This document shows positions 10,830-22,483 of a stretch of DNA of 64,000 nucleotides, in pieces (within the stretch, counting starts at the first letter, position 1; the number at the start of each line of letters is the position of its first letter). A model generated the notes under the pieces. The model made no database searches and was not told where the DNA came from. It worked only from the letters and a program-made list of their open reading frames with translations. Source of the stretch: Siphonodentalium dalli (lineage: Eukaryota; Mollusca; Scaphopoda; Gadilida; Siphonodentaliidae); assembly GCA_032622095.1 (NCBI GenBank), contig CP136066.1, positions 194,546,816-194,610,815 of the forward strand, given 5' to 3'. Both the position numbers and the translations under genes were made by a program.

Positions 10830-11229
10830 TTAAAGACATATTATGGACTTGTTATGGACTTTTTCGGGTGCGAGAAATTGATAAGTTAGTGCTCAGGCAC
10901 TTTGCCAACCTGGGGAATGTTATCATTCTACTAACATCACTGAAAATTTCCAAAAAAATCTACCACACCACTTCATAGAGAACATCGTCTGAACTACTCC
11001 AAATTGTAAATATTTACATCTCGATTCGGGGCGCAACTATCGGCTATAATTAAACAAAAATGATTTCGCCATCGAGAGTCATTGCATTTAACTAATATAT
11101 AAGAATGACGTTGTGTATCATCCATTTGAATTAATATTCGTAACGAATAACTACTTTGAGAAAGATTATTCTTAATTTCTATTTGATCACTCTGCCCGGT
11201 GTCTGCCGGAGTGTTTCACATCACTTTAA
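10830..11229 (+). mobile_element. TTAA-flanked MITE, family F4, copy 2
   Basis: TTAA ends at 10830 and 11226, with 'gacttgttatggactttttc' near the left and 'cggagtgtttcacatcac' at the right. It lies inside tandem unit 1. Confidence 0.75.
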
Positions 11230-11314
11230 TCAAGGAAGACTGTTCAGAAAAACTGCATTTCAAGAAATCGTTTAATGCTTTAGAATTTTGGTTTTCGGAG
11301 ATTTATATATATGC

Positions 11315-11714
11315 TTAAAGACATATTATGGACTTGTTATGGACTTTTTCGGGTGCGAGAAATTGATAAGTTAGTGCTCAGGCACTTTGCCAACCTGGGG
11401 AATGTTATCATTCTACTAACATCACTGAAAATTTCCAAAAAAATCTACCACACCACTTCATAGAGAACATCGTCTGAACTACTCCAAATTGTAAATATTT
11501 ACATCTCGATTCGGGGCGCAACTATCGGCTATAATTAAACAAAAATTATTTCGCCATCGAGAGTCATTGCATTTAACTAATATATAAGAATGACGTTGTG
11601 TATCATCCATTTAGATTAATATTCGTAACAAATAACTACTTTGAGAAAGATTATTCTTAATTTCTATTTGATCACTCTGCCCGTTGTCTGTCGGAGTGTT
11701 TCACATCACTTTAA
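11315..11714 (+). mobile_element. TTAA-flanked MITE, family F4, copy 3
   Basis: Duplicate of the preceding copy, inside tandem unit 2. It arose by the tandem duplication rather than by a new insertion. Confidence 0.75.
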
Positions 11715-11819
11715 TCAAGGAAGACTGTTCAGAAAAACTGCATTTCAAGATCACCAAACAACTTTCCTTTTTAGGGCCACCACATCTTTCCAAAGATGTA
11801 CTTCTTCCATTTTGCTATC

Positions 11820-12115
11820 AAAGACCGAAAAATGTCGTTAAACTAGAGATCCAAATACCCACTAAGGGCCCCTATATCTTGAAATATTAAAGACCGAGAA
11901 TGTCGTTAAACGATAAAGACCGAAAAATGTCGTTAAACTAGAGATCCAAATACCCCCTATATCTTGAGATATTATAAAGACCGAAAAATGTCATTAAACT
12001 ATTAAAGACCGAAAAATGTCGTTAAACTACAAAGACCGAAAAATGTCGTTAAACTAGAGATCCAAACATCCCCATCCCCTATTTTTTTAGACAATTAAGA
12101 ACGAAATATGTCGTT
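11820..12115 (+). repeat. Short tandem repeats 'aaagaccgaaaaatgtcgtt'
   Basis: At least seven copies of 'aaagaccgaaaaatgtcgtt' plus 'aaac', some followed by 'tagagatccaaataccc'. Two unit lengths (about 27-35 and 70 bp) alternate. Non-coding. Confidence 0.85.
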
Positions 12116-12379
12116 ACACCATTAATACATAATTTGTGTTTATGAAAGTCTGGCACCCATTAGCAGTTTGTTTTCAGTACATTTTAATATTCATTGGAAC
12201 GTAAACAATTATTCGCTGACAGAAATCATGTTAATATTGCTTTTCGTTACTGGTTTCCTCGACTCAAATATTTCTCACTGCTCAATACTTATAATTAAAA
12301 AAAATGTTCTGTGTTTTGTGTCACTTCTTAATAGCATTATGTATTCTGCTATTGACAAGAAAAAAAGTTGCAGTATACG

Positions 12380-12877
12380 TTAAAGGTACGGAAGGCCTTG
12401 GTGGTTATCCTGTGAACATATTTCCACCTGCCAAAAACCGCTACAAACGAAAATAATATTCAAATATAGACATACTTTGTTAATATACAAATGAGACATA
12501 TCTCATAAACAGTATGTTATTGTCGTAAATTTGACGATTGTTATGTAAACAAAGCATAAAAAGTTACTTTCTTGGTGTTTCTTTATATTATGATGGTAAA
12601 CATAAAGAGCGTTCTTTGTTGCTCAATTCCTTATTTGGAAATAATAAAGAGCGTTTATACCATTTGTGTGTGATTAGCCAGTAGCATTGTGCTGCCTTCT
12701 ATAACACAATCAGACTCTTGTTTAGGTAAAATTTAGTAGGTCTTTATGTGAGCATGATGTTTACGCGATAGTGATCGTATATTTGAACCAAAATGTATGC
12801 GTTTTAATATTTTTCTGTTTACGGTGTTTGGAACAAATATGAATATTTTCCACAACTAAGCCCCCTCGTCCCTTTAA
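12380..12877. mobile_element. TTAA-flanked MITE, family F1, copy 1 (498 bp)
   Basis: The left end reads TTAAAGGTACGGAAGGCCTT. The right end, reverse-complemented, reads TTAAAGGGACGAGGGGGCTT, followed by 'agttgtggaaaatattcata'. Related elements are at 56699-57199 (full length) and 58864-59131 (internally deleted). Insertion at TTAA is proven by a paralogous empty site for the 56699 copy. No ORF of note. Confidence 0.85.
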
Positions 12878-14101
12878 TATAATTAATATAACATCCCTCA
12901 TCCAATAATCTCCAAATTGCATATCTAATTTCAATCCTAGTTACACGTCACGCCGCCCCTCATCATTTGCCAATTGTACACCCTTTTTTTGCTGCTGCTG
13001 CAACTGTTCAATTTCTTTAAAAATTATTGAAAAAATGGCCCCCCCCCCGCCCGCCGACATTTACCTCTGATTTTTTTTTTATCATCGGTCCACACCAAAA
13101 TTGAGCACACGTCCCTATATAATATACCTATTTAAACCGAGTATACACGGTGGTGTACTATATCAACCGTTCATTTAACCGTTTAGGTAGCATATTTCCA
13201 CGTATACGTTATCACGACAAATCCCTGCTGATCTGTTATTAATGATCCAAACACTTAACATGTCAACACACTCTGGCCCGCCAATGCTACAGTGTATAAA
13301 CGTAACGGGGCAAATATGCACATTATATTGGCAGCTAACGAGAGCATTCATCATCAGCAATCTGCTCACCCCTTTTAGCCGATACGATAGAAACTAAACG
13401 ATTTGTTACTTCTAATTACCCGTACTTAATTACACTACTTGCGTGTTAATAAAGTACGACCCCATTACCACTAAAGGTGAAACATGGGATTTAGAACATT
13501 AATATTCACTCTTACATAGTTCCACATTCAAGGTTCGTCTTGTGTAATCGTATGTCAGTTGTAACGTTGTGAAACCGCAACCGAACTGAATTATTCTATT
13601 GCTAAATAGTTCATGGCTGACCTGATGCATGCATCTTAGTTTTCTTGTACTCTTATAGCACTGGGGTCGCTGGAATACATCATACAATCGACCGAATAGC
13701 AAACCACGTCTTATGCACGCATATTCTATGAAAACACACCTGCAAATGAATAATAGAGCATTCCATCTATACTGTTTTTAACTGAATTGGGAGAATACAT
13801 TTCTTAGAAGGGTTTATATCGATAATATGTGACGTGGCGTGATGTTTTCATTTTCAATGGACATTGTATACTGCTGCATGTAGTAATATTTATATATCTG
13901 TGTTTTGTTTACCCACCTGCACATGCAGTAAGCTACTTTTGTTTACACTGGGCATGCCTACATACCTGCATGATTGTGCAATATGCGTACTAAGCTCGGT
14001 ACATGCTTTGAGTGCAATGAATCAAATTATTTAGTTCACCACATGAATACAGTTGTTGAACATTCTTACATGTAACAAAAACTGAGATTCATGAGCACAC
14101 C
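12878..14101. other. 1.2 kb spacer
   Basis: Contains homopolymer C/G near 13039-13053 and T near 13070. No gene, tRNA or repeat is recognised. Confidence 0.5.
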
Positions 14102-14570
14102 CATGCAAGTCTGAGTTTAGTGTGTCTGTCATTTGCAGAATGAGGTCCCCAGAGGGTGAATTTAGTGACGTTATCTCGCATGGCGAGCTATCATTACCAA
14201 ATTCACCCTATGGGGACTTCATTCTGCTTAGGCCTCATCTTCTCTGAAAAGTTTCTTTATTATTTCTTTTATTAAATTTCTATAGAAACTTCTTCACATA
14301 GATTATATTTCTTATTTTTTAATTTAGTTTCTATATCTCCAAATTGGCAGACGACAATCAAGGTTCCCAAACATCACAATATTCACCATTCGGGAACTTC
14401 AATTTGAGTCAGTATGTCTCTCATAGCAGATGAGGCTTATCAGAACGAGATCCACAGAGGGTGAATTTGATGATGCTAGCCCGATATGCGGGTAGAGTCA
14501 CTAAATTCACACTCTGTGGACCTCAGTATGCAAATGACAGGCACACTAAACACAGACTAGCACACATGCC
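14102..14570. repeat. ~470 bp compound fold-back element
   Basis: The outer arms 'tgtctgtcatttgcagaatg' (14122) and 'cagtatgcaaatgacaggca' (14524) are inverted copies. Within them lie two further hairpins. One is 'aggtccccagagggtgaatt' (14143) against 'aattcaccctatggggactt' (14200). The other is 'gatccacagagggtgaattt' (14448) against 'aaattcacactctgtggacc' (14503). This gives palindromes inside a palindrome, with a T-rich middle (14230-14340). Confidence 0.8.
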
Positions 14571-15180
14571 CATCCATCTAACACTATATATAAGAGAGTG
14601 TGGTGTCACACCCTTTATGTTTGGTACGCGGGATTCAGGGGATTTTAAATTGTAAGCAGAATTCCTATATTTAATTTTGGCACATTATTATTACGAACCT
14701 GCGACATGAGGGTGGGGTGAGCGTCTTACCCCTCCAGCATTGATAACAAAGTTTCAATCGAAACAATTGGAAATTTCATAATTGACACAACTTTATAGTT
14801 TTCACACCAACACATAGGCTGAAACTGTTCCAGCAGTTTAATGTTCCAACCAGTAATTAGTTGGGGATTTGTTGTCTTCAGCTCAACAGTCGCATATTTT
14901 CCTACTGTGGTCAAAATGTTGGACATAAATGGCCAATAGTTGGAAATATTCCGACCTTTGGGGGTGGTAGTGTCAGGTAGAAACGTTTCAACACTTGGAG
15001 AGCCTGAGGCCAGTCTAGAATCTAGGATTTTCCAGGTTTCAAAATTTAAAACTAATAAAAAAAAAGCAGCCAACCAATTTAAAAAAGAAATACATCGGTG
15101 GCTGAATTTGCCTGGAGCTGGATTTTGCAGTTTTCATTTTTTGATTTAAAAATATTTCCCACACCGGGCCAAACTATGAT
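14571..15180. other. Spacer with one unrecognised 115-codon ORF
   Basis: A minus-strand ORF at 14726-15073 has no recognisable domain, no paralogue in the window and no promoter or polyA context. I leave it uncalled. Confidence 0.4.
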
Positions 15181-15185
15181 CAATC

Positions 15186-15860
15186 AGTGGGTCATGATCC
15201 CTCCCAGTGCCTGATCAGTCGAAACCCAAATAGGGACCCTCTAGCCAAGTCACTCCCAGTGCCTGACCAGTCGAAACCCAAATGTGGACCCTCTAGCCAA
15301 GTCCCTCCCAGTGCCTGACCAGTCCCCACACAAATTGGGACCCTCTAGCCAAGTCCCTCCCAGTACATGACCAGTCGATACCCAAATATGGACCGTCTAG
15401 CCAAGTCCATCCCAGTGTCTGACCAGTCGACACACTAATACGGACCATCTAGCCAAGTCCCTCCCAGTTCATGACCAGTCGACACCAAATAGGGACCATC
15501 TAGCCAAGTCCCTCCCATTTCATGACCAGTCGACACCCAAATAGGGACCCTCTAGCCAAGTCCCTCCCAGTGCCTGACCAGTCGATACCCAAATAGGCAC
15601 CATCTAGCCAAGTCCCTCCCAGTTCATGACCAGTCGACACTCAAATAGGGACCCTCTAGATCCCTCCCAGTGCATGACCAGTCGACACCCAAATAGGGAC
15701 CCTCTAGATCCCTCCCAGTGCATGACCAGTCGAAAACCAAATAGGGACCCTCTAGCCAAGTCCCTCCCAGTGCACGACCAGTCGAAACCCAAATAGGGAC
15801 CATCTAGATCCCTCCCAGTGCATGACCAGTCGAAACCCAAATAGGGACACTCTAGTCCCT
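15186..15860. repeat. ~51-61 bp minisatellite, about 13 units
   Basis: Consensus blocks are 'tagccaagtccctcccagtg', 'catgaccagtcgaaaccc' and 'aaatagggaccctc'. Units lacking 'agccaag' (51 bp) and units with it (~60 bp) are interspersed. The repeated minus-strand peptide (LGFDWSCTGRD-like) is a by-product of the array. Confidence 0.9.
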
Positions 15861-15929
15861 GAATACTATTTGAGAACATTTATGCAAATGGGTATTAAGT
15901 TGGTATATGAAATATGTGTCCTTCCTCGC

Positions 15930-16265
15930 ATATGTTCTTAACTGGTATTTGGTATTCACCCTTGGTTAACTGGTATTTAGTATTCACCCCTCTGTTAACT
16001 GACATTCCGTATTCACCCCTATGCTAACTGACATTCAGTATTCACCCCTCTGTTAACAGCTATTCAGTATTCACCCCCTCTGTTAACTGGTATTCACCCC
16101 TTTGTTAACTGGTATTCAGTATTCACCCCTCTGTTAACTGTCACTCAATATTCACCCCCTGTTAACTGCATGGTATTCAGTATATTCACCCTCTGTAAAC
16201 TGGTATTCAGTATTCAACCCCTCTGTTAACTGATATTTATAGTATTCACCCATCATTCTGTTAAA
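15930..16265. repeat. ~29 bp minisatellite, left part
   Basis: Repeats of 'gttaactggtattcagtatt' plus 'cacccctct'. The array is interrupted by the transposon at 16266-18183 and resumes for a few units at 18184-18260, so the insertion is younger than the array. Confidence 0.9.
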
Positions 16266-16589
16266 CCCCTGTCACACTCAGGCCGGCGCTCTCACTGCGC
16301 TGCAAAAGTACCAACATATGAGTAACACGCAGGAGGAGCGCCGAAAACTGTCGAAAATAGTGAAACTTTTAAAACAAAGTATGCTCCTATTGCGTTCCTA
16401 CTTTGTCAAGTCTCGCGCTCTTAGTGCGTTCAAGTCGCTGTCATTGTGATGCTAGTACGTTCGCAAAACGTTCTCTGCGCGGGCGCGGAGAGTATAGATA
16501 GCGCCTCCTGCGTTCTCCAGTCATAGTCAGTTTTTAAGTTGTGGGGAAAATACCTAACACTCCGCAATAGATTAGCTGTCCGATTAAAC

Positions 16590-17583
16590 TACTGTCACAC
16601 TCCACTGCGATCAGGCCGGCGCTTGCATTGCGCTGAAAAATAATCAAAGCGCCAAGCAAAGCGCAGTAAGGTATCCAAGAACGTATTGGTGACGCAGTGG
16701 ACACTGGCTAGGACGGGAGAGGGTCCCCGTGATCGCCCCAGAGCGCCAGAGCGCCGCGCTTGTTTTGTGCATGCACAAAACAAGCGCAGAGGTTCGGCGT
16801 TCTGACCAGGCGTAGTACCGTTGCCATGACAGCGCAAAGCGTACTAACAACGCAATGACAACGACTTGAACGCATTAAGAGCGTTTACGACGTGGAGGAA
16901 ACGCAGTGAGAGCGTATGAGAACGTGAGACTTGACAAAGCAGTGGGTCGTAAAAAGAGCGCGAAAACGTGATAAGCGGGATAGGGGCATAGCTTGTCACG
17001 CGCGCCGCATGTATGACTGGTGGGGAGTTTCTCGTTTCGCATGCGGGCTGACATTATCAATGGGTGTTTTATTAGTTTTATTTATAGAATGGGAATTTTT
17101 GGGAATATTTAAAAGTCAAACTGCGAGCTGGAGGCCGAGTCCCGTAAAAGGTGCTTGTAGTTGGGGAAATTAAATTTCGTTTATTGTGTTAATCAACGTT
17201 GATTAATGTTGATTTTTGGTTTGTGGTAAACTATATGTGTATTACAAATGAAAGAAATTTCTGCAGCCCACTGGGGGGGTTGTGGTCGGAGACGGTCGAG
17301 TCGACCACCGGTTCGTTAATTTGGTGCTGGTTGTTATTGTTATTTAACGGAATTCTGAGTTGGTCATTCGCAAAACCAATATATTTTATATTCTACAATT
17401 ACATTCTTGGGTTTATAATATATGATCTTGAGCGCGTTACCATTTCTGACATTGGTTCTCTTGTTTTAACAAATTGAAAATTTCTGACAATTTTCCGCGC
17501 TTCCACTGTGCGTTACTCGTATTTTGATACTTTTTCAACTCAAAGCAAATGCCAGCTTGATCGCAGCGGAGTGTGACAGTGGT
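16590..17583. mobile_element. Nested inner inverted-repeat unit
   Basis: 'actgtcacactccactgcga' at 16590 and, reverse-complemented, 'actgtcacactccgctgcga' ending at 17583 form a second TIR pair related to the outer TIR (both contain 'ctgtcacactc'). This suggests one family member inserted in, or duplicated within, another. Confidence 0.6.
16756..16787. repeat. Perfect 32 bp palindrome
   Basis: gcgcttgttttgtgca is followed directly by its exact reverse complement. A second copy at 17995-18026 has one mismatch. Confidence 0.95.
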
Positions 17584-18183
17584 ATGAGCAGACCGCATTT
17601 CAAAGTGGGATCGTAGTGTAAACCTGCTGTAAACGCCGGAAGAACGCCATGTATAACGATTGGGCGTAAAGCGAGCGCCAGAGTCGCAGTGGCAGCACAA
17701 TGTGGACGTTCTATGAGCGGGAACCAGTCCATAACACCCCATGACAGCGCAGAAAGAGCGCAATAAGTTTTGGACAGAGCCTCATTAAGCGTATTAAGGA
17801 CGGGAAAGGCACGTAGGGATAATTTGATTAAGCTCACTGTAGTCGCAAAAGACAAGATTAATTTCTTGCTGCGACAACGAGAAGCTAATATGCGCTCTTG
17901 CTACGTACACATAACGCTCACGTCGCTCGATTGGCGCTTTGCTTTGCGCTGTCACGGCGACAGTACTACGTCCTGGTCAGAACGCCGAGCCTCTGCGCTT
18001 GTTTTGTGCATGCATAAAACAAGCGCGGCGCTCTGGCACCTATGGGCGACCATGAAGATCCTCGGCCGTTGTAGCCAGTGTTCACTGCGTCACCAATCGG
18101 TTCTTGGAGACCTTATTGCGTTTAGGTGGGCGCTTTGATACTTTTGCAGCGCAATGAGAGCGCCGGCCTGAGTGTGACAGGGG

Positions 18184-18260
18184 CTTTTACTGGCATTCAG
18201 TATTCACCCCTGTTAACTTCATACTATTCATTATATTCACCCCTCTGCCAACTGGTATCC
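18184..18260. repeat. ~29 bp minisatellite, right remnant
   Basis: 'actggcattcagtattcacc' and following units continue the array at 15930-16265. Confidence 0.8.
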
Positions 18261-18360
18261 GTGGTATAGGGGAGGGGCGTCTGGGGCGACACCCTCATAT
18301 AACGGTTGGAGTACCATGAATAGGTGTCCGCGTATCGGCCTATGTACCCAACAGAAGGGC

Positions 18361-18512
18361 CCTGTGCCAATGCATTCTCTTATATATACATAAGAGAATG
18401 CATTGGCTTAACAGATTAAAAATTATAAAATTGTTAAAGAATGCATTCTCTTATATATGCGAGGCGACCTATGGTCGACTCGCATATATAAGAGAATGCA
18501 TTGGCACAGGGC
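18361..18512. repeat. Double hairpin, 'gcattctcttatata' family, copy 2
   Basis: Two adjacent hairpins. 18366-18407 has 'gccaatgcattctctta' pairing with its reverse complement. 18440-18502 has the same stem extended through 'tatatgcgag'. Both share stem sequence with 557-626 and 61984-62052. Outer ends read 'ccctgtgcc' and 'ggcacaggg'. Confidence 0.85.
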
Positions 18513-20170
18513 ATAACTGTAACTATCACAATGTGGTCAAGGAGCCGGTTCCAATGATATCCATATTTGTATGGTTCTATTGAGACAGACCGAAGATATT
18601 TTAGGCTGTTGAAGCTTTATTTGGCCGGTTTTGGCCGGTTTGTTGGGTAAAGGGTTAAACGTTCAAATAACGTAGGCACTGCATGTGCACACACAGATCA
18701 AACAGGGCAATGCAGTACTTCACCTGCGCACAAATCACACAATATGGGTATCGATCTTTGCCATAATTGCACAATGTTTTGGTGACGTCTATTCTCTATT
18801 CATATTCAATTTATGGAGTTTCATTTCTTGGAAATTCCACTTTCCTTTTCTCGGAAAAACACACATCGTGTCACAGCAATCCCAATCGATAAAGTGTAGA
18901 CACACATATACTGACCTAGTCACGCATGCGCATGCATTTAGAGTGAGTATATATGCACTTAATATAAGAAACGATATATACTGTCATGTTATTATTTATA
19001 CAGACTTATTTATATATGTTTTGGTATTTATCGATTATCTACCGGTATCTTATATCTATTTGATGCTACTTTTTTTCTGTCATTAATCGAGTGTTCTATA
19101 TATATCTTCTTTTTTTTTAATTTCGAAGAAATTTCAGAAGCATTCCAAAGAAGAAGTATGAAGTTTTTAAAGAGAGCATTTGCTTTGATATGTTATGTGC
19201 TTTATATCGTAAACATATCTATCGCAGAGAAGAGTTTTTATCGGGTAAACATATTTAGCACAGAGAAGAGTATTTATAATGTAAAAATATTTAACACAGA
19301 GAAGAGTTTTGTTCTTGTAACATTCACAAACAAGCTTGTTATGTAAACATTAATGTTACAGTGGGATAACCAATAACAGTCCAATTAGTCCAATAAGATA
19401 TAATGTGTTATAAAAACTCGGCGGTAAATATTGAAACTATTATACTACACGTCAAGCGATGTCTGTTGACAGATTACTGTAACAGTTTTGTATGTTATAC
19501 CAATGGATGCAACACGCGAAATATATATTTCTCCATGTTTCTCCATATTGTTTTGCGCATTTACCCACTGCGACAATAGGGATGATTTCATTTAGTATTG
19601 CTATGTGTGGTTTTCTATCTATTAACAGTGTTTAATTCCGACATTTACACCCCTCGACTTAAACATTTCTAACTCCAGAAATGGAGGTGATGAAATAAAT
19701 ATGTTACAAAAAACTAAAGCAATTGTTCAAATTTACATTTCAGGGGTTGATTATTTCTAGACTGAATGGATTCTCCCATTCAGTTATAAAAGTATATATT
19801 GGAATGATCTATTACTCATTTGGATGAGGCGTTCATGTAATAAAAGCAGACGACAGACAAAGTTTTTACGATAAGATAATACAAGTGCAGAATGATTCAT
19901 ATTCATTGGTGGGAAATGTTTATATTATAAGTATGGTCGTTTGTTGAACTTATTATCTGAACATTTCCTAAGGGATAACTACTCGTCAATGAGTATTTAG
20001 TACCTATGTACAAAGGGTTAATGTGGATGTTACAGCCTAGATCATGCCACAAATCTCTAATCTGGCTACGCCCGTAGAGATCATGCACCACCAGTTCAAA
20101 ATCTAGAAACATTTTGATGTTCTGGCAAAAAAAAAAACCCACACACACTGAAAACACAATGCGGATATAG
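18513..20170. other. 1.65 kb spacer
   Basis: Contains three ~42 bp direct repeats at 19195-19325 ('acagagaagagt' units). The segment at about 19340-19600 weakly resembles the inner part of the repeated unit at 27290-27550 ('gcatttacccactg'). No gene is recognised. Confidence 0.45.
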
Positions 20171-20335
20171 ATAGAACCGCATGAGTGTCTGAATTTTGAC
20201 GAAATTATCGCACGAGATTTGTTGGCGGAGCGATACCTCGAGTGTGGGACGCAGTCCCGCACGAGAGGTATCGCGTTCCGCCAACAAATCGAGTGCGATA
20301 ATTTCGTCAACATTCAGACACTCATGCGGTTCTAT
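20171..20335. repeat. 165 bp hairpin palindrome
   Basis: 'atagaaccgcatgagtgtct' (20171) pairs with 'agacactcatgcggttctat' (to 20335). Inner blocks 'gacgaaattatcgca' and 'gatttgttggcgga' also pair. Arms are about 80 bp, with a tiny loop near 20252. Confidence 0.9.
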
Positions 20336-20554
20336 TTTTATTACATATCTACGTATTATAGTAAGTTGACTCACAGTCGTCAATCTCCTGTACAGAAATT
20401 GTGAATTTAATCAGAGTTTTAACGGTATTTTAGGGTTAACGCAACAATCAGACAGGGAGCCCTTCTACCCGCAAATGAACTTGACCCATCTTGACCCGCG
20501 CAAAGGTGTTAATTGGGTTTTCCCCGATTTTCCAAAAATATAACCCAATCAGCC

Positions 20555-21095
20555 AGGGGGGGGGGGGGTGAACAAAAATATTCCGGCACGTATGCTGGGG
20601 TGGGTGGGTGGTCAAAGCCACCAACTAGCAATTTTTTCCGCAACTAAAAAAAAAAATTCCTGCTTGTTTTTTAGTGTTTTGGCAATGAGTTGGGCTTCAA
20701 AACCACTTTGAATGAGAGAAATAATGTAATTATAACTGGTAAACTGACAGTTATCGTGTTGTATTTTGTTGCAAATTTTGAAATCCAAGATGGCCACTGG
20801 CAGCCATGTTTTTTTGGCCGAATGACCTCAAAATGACTCATTCCTATTTACATGTCCATGTTAACATCCATGATAAATAGTATGCACAGAAATTCATATA
20901 CAGATGTTTACAGTGAATTTCCCCCCGCAAATCTCTGTTTTAGTGTTAAAAGGGGGGTGGGTGTAAAAAAATGGTCGGAAAAAACTGCCGAAAACGGAAA
21001 ATAATTTGGCGGTGGGGGTGGGTGGGTACAAAAACTGATCGAAAGGGAAAAAATGCCATACGTGCCTGAAATTGTTTTCCGACCCCCCCCCCACC
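20555..21095. repeat. ~540 bp inverted-repeat element with G-tract ends
   Basis: 'attccggcacgtatgc' near 20579, preceded by a run of G, is inverted at 21055-21095 as 'catacgtgcctgaaat' followed by a run of C. The interior (20765-20870) carries one 'ccaagatggccactggcagc' unit like the arrays at 33560-34330 and 51750-52560. Confidence 0.55.
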
Positions 21096-21338
21096 CCTGA
21101 ATCAGCGTGCTGCGATTTCGGCAAGTGGGTTGTCGCCCTTGCGTAGAAAAGTTGAAAAAGTAAAAATAGTAACGGGGAAAGCCAGTCTAACACTGAATGA
21201 AATAGTTCCGTCGACAGATTGCACTAGTGCGATTCTGAGAATTATCACACGCCTGGAACGTCGTGCGATCATGCGAATTACGTTGATAGATTTGTAATAA
21301 AATATAGTTCTTACGGTAGTTAATCGAATGCCTATTAC

Positions 21339-21929
21339 TTAAAGGGGTACTGTACGCCAAATGTTGTTGTTGGTTTCTATAGTCTCCGAGTCGGGGAATA
21401 AGGTAATTTTTTTCCCATTATTTGAAAGTCTGTTGAGTACGAAATCATGTTACGGATGACAAATTTACCGGAATGCAAAAATACAAATTGTCGTTGTCGA
21501 GTAATTTTTGTAAAGTTTTCAACCAAATGAATCAAATAAAAGTTATATTATATGCATACTAGTCCCATATAATCATTTAAGTTATTGTATCGTCGCTAGT
21601 CAGTGAGTGGCTTGAGTGTTCTCCCCGTATCATCATAATATTTTAAGCAATCGTGTGTGCGATCGGTTTAAAAACCCAGTATCCCTCAATTACTATTTTT
21701 TATTACGGTAATTCGTAATTTAATTGACGCCATTTTATGGCTCCAGTCATAAATTCAATTTATATCAAATTATTAACTTTTAAATTATTAAATTTTAAGA
21801 TAGCCTATTAACCTGAGCGTTTACATAATACATCTTCGACTCAAATTACTTATGTTTCTATATATTATCGATATTAGATCGTTGTTGTCACCGGAAATTT
21901 AATGAAAATGGCGTACAGTACCCCTTTAA
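21339..21929. mobile_element. TTAA-flanked MITE, family F2 (591 bp)
   Basis: The ends are perfect 21 bp inverted repeats: TTAAAGGGGTACTGTACGCC plus A on the left, and its reverse complement on the right. TTAA is consistent with the target duplication. The interior is AT-rich and non-coding. TTAA targeting is typical of piggyBac and Kolobok. Confidence 0.9.
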
Positions 21930-22404
21930 TAACGTATTGCAGAGTAGGTGAAGGTCACAGTTTCGAGATTGTATGATTTATGTAACTTTGCATGGTTAGC
22001 CGATTTAATTTGCTTCATTTATTGTCATGGCTTTTATCTAGGCTAATCAATTCAATGTCAGCTCACAAAAGTCACAAAAATCATTCAATCTCGAACTGGG
22101 ATCACCTTGATGTGGCCTAAAGTGAAATAGATTATTAACAAACAAGTGTTAATTAATAAGAGATATATACCAAGCGTTGTTTGTTCGATGTTATAAAGTT
22201 CCCTGTCAGAACATCAAAGTCCGCGGGGTTTGAACGGGTGGAATATGATCTCTATACCGGCGTTGGGTAGATATTCGTGGCATGATATAGGGCGAGACAA
22301 TTCTACCATAACTTATATTCATGGCATGATATAGGGTGAGAAAATTCTACCACGACCTCCTACCGCTACCGCCCTATCTATATTTATAATACAAACACAA
22401 GGTA

Positions 22405-22444
22405 TCTATATCTATATTTGCGAATGTCTGTCTGTCTGTATGTA

Positions 22445-22483
<39 letters not shown>

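Larger units (their letters stand above)
10781..11750 (+). repeat. 485 bp direct tandem duplication containing an F4 MITE
   Basis: 10781-11265 and 11266-11750 are nearly identical. Both start 'aatcgtttaatgctttagaa' and end 'actgcatttcaaga'. Each unit carries one F4 element. The few differences (such as tttttg/ttttgg early in the unit) indicate recent duplication. Confidence 0.9.
16266..18183. mobile_element. 1918 bp GC-rich inverted-repeat DNA transposon
   Basis: The terminal inverted repeats are about 46 bp and nearly perfect. The left end starts CCCCTGTCACACTCAGGCCG and continues to 'gcgctgcaaaagta'. The right end is its reverse complement, with one or two differences. It sits inside the 29 bp minisatellite. 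The flanks 'ctgttaaa' and 'cttttac' may be degenerate 8 bp target duplications of the array's 'ctgttaac'. Subterminal inverted blocks extend inward (16590-16830 against 17890-18130). Its GC content is far above its surroundings. No transposase domain is recognised, so it is probably non-autonomous; an 8 bp duplication would point to hAT or P superfamilies. Confidence 0.8.

Noticed and set aside
14726-15073. 115-codon minus-strand ORF
   Set aside because: No domain, no paralogue, no promoter or splice context; length is within chance for 64 kb.
15604-15879. Repetitive 91-aa ORF with LGFDWSCTGRD units
   Set aside because: By-product of a minisatellite whose unit length happens to stay partly in frame; units have mixed lengths and frames.
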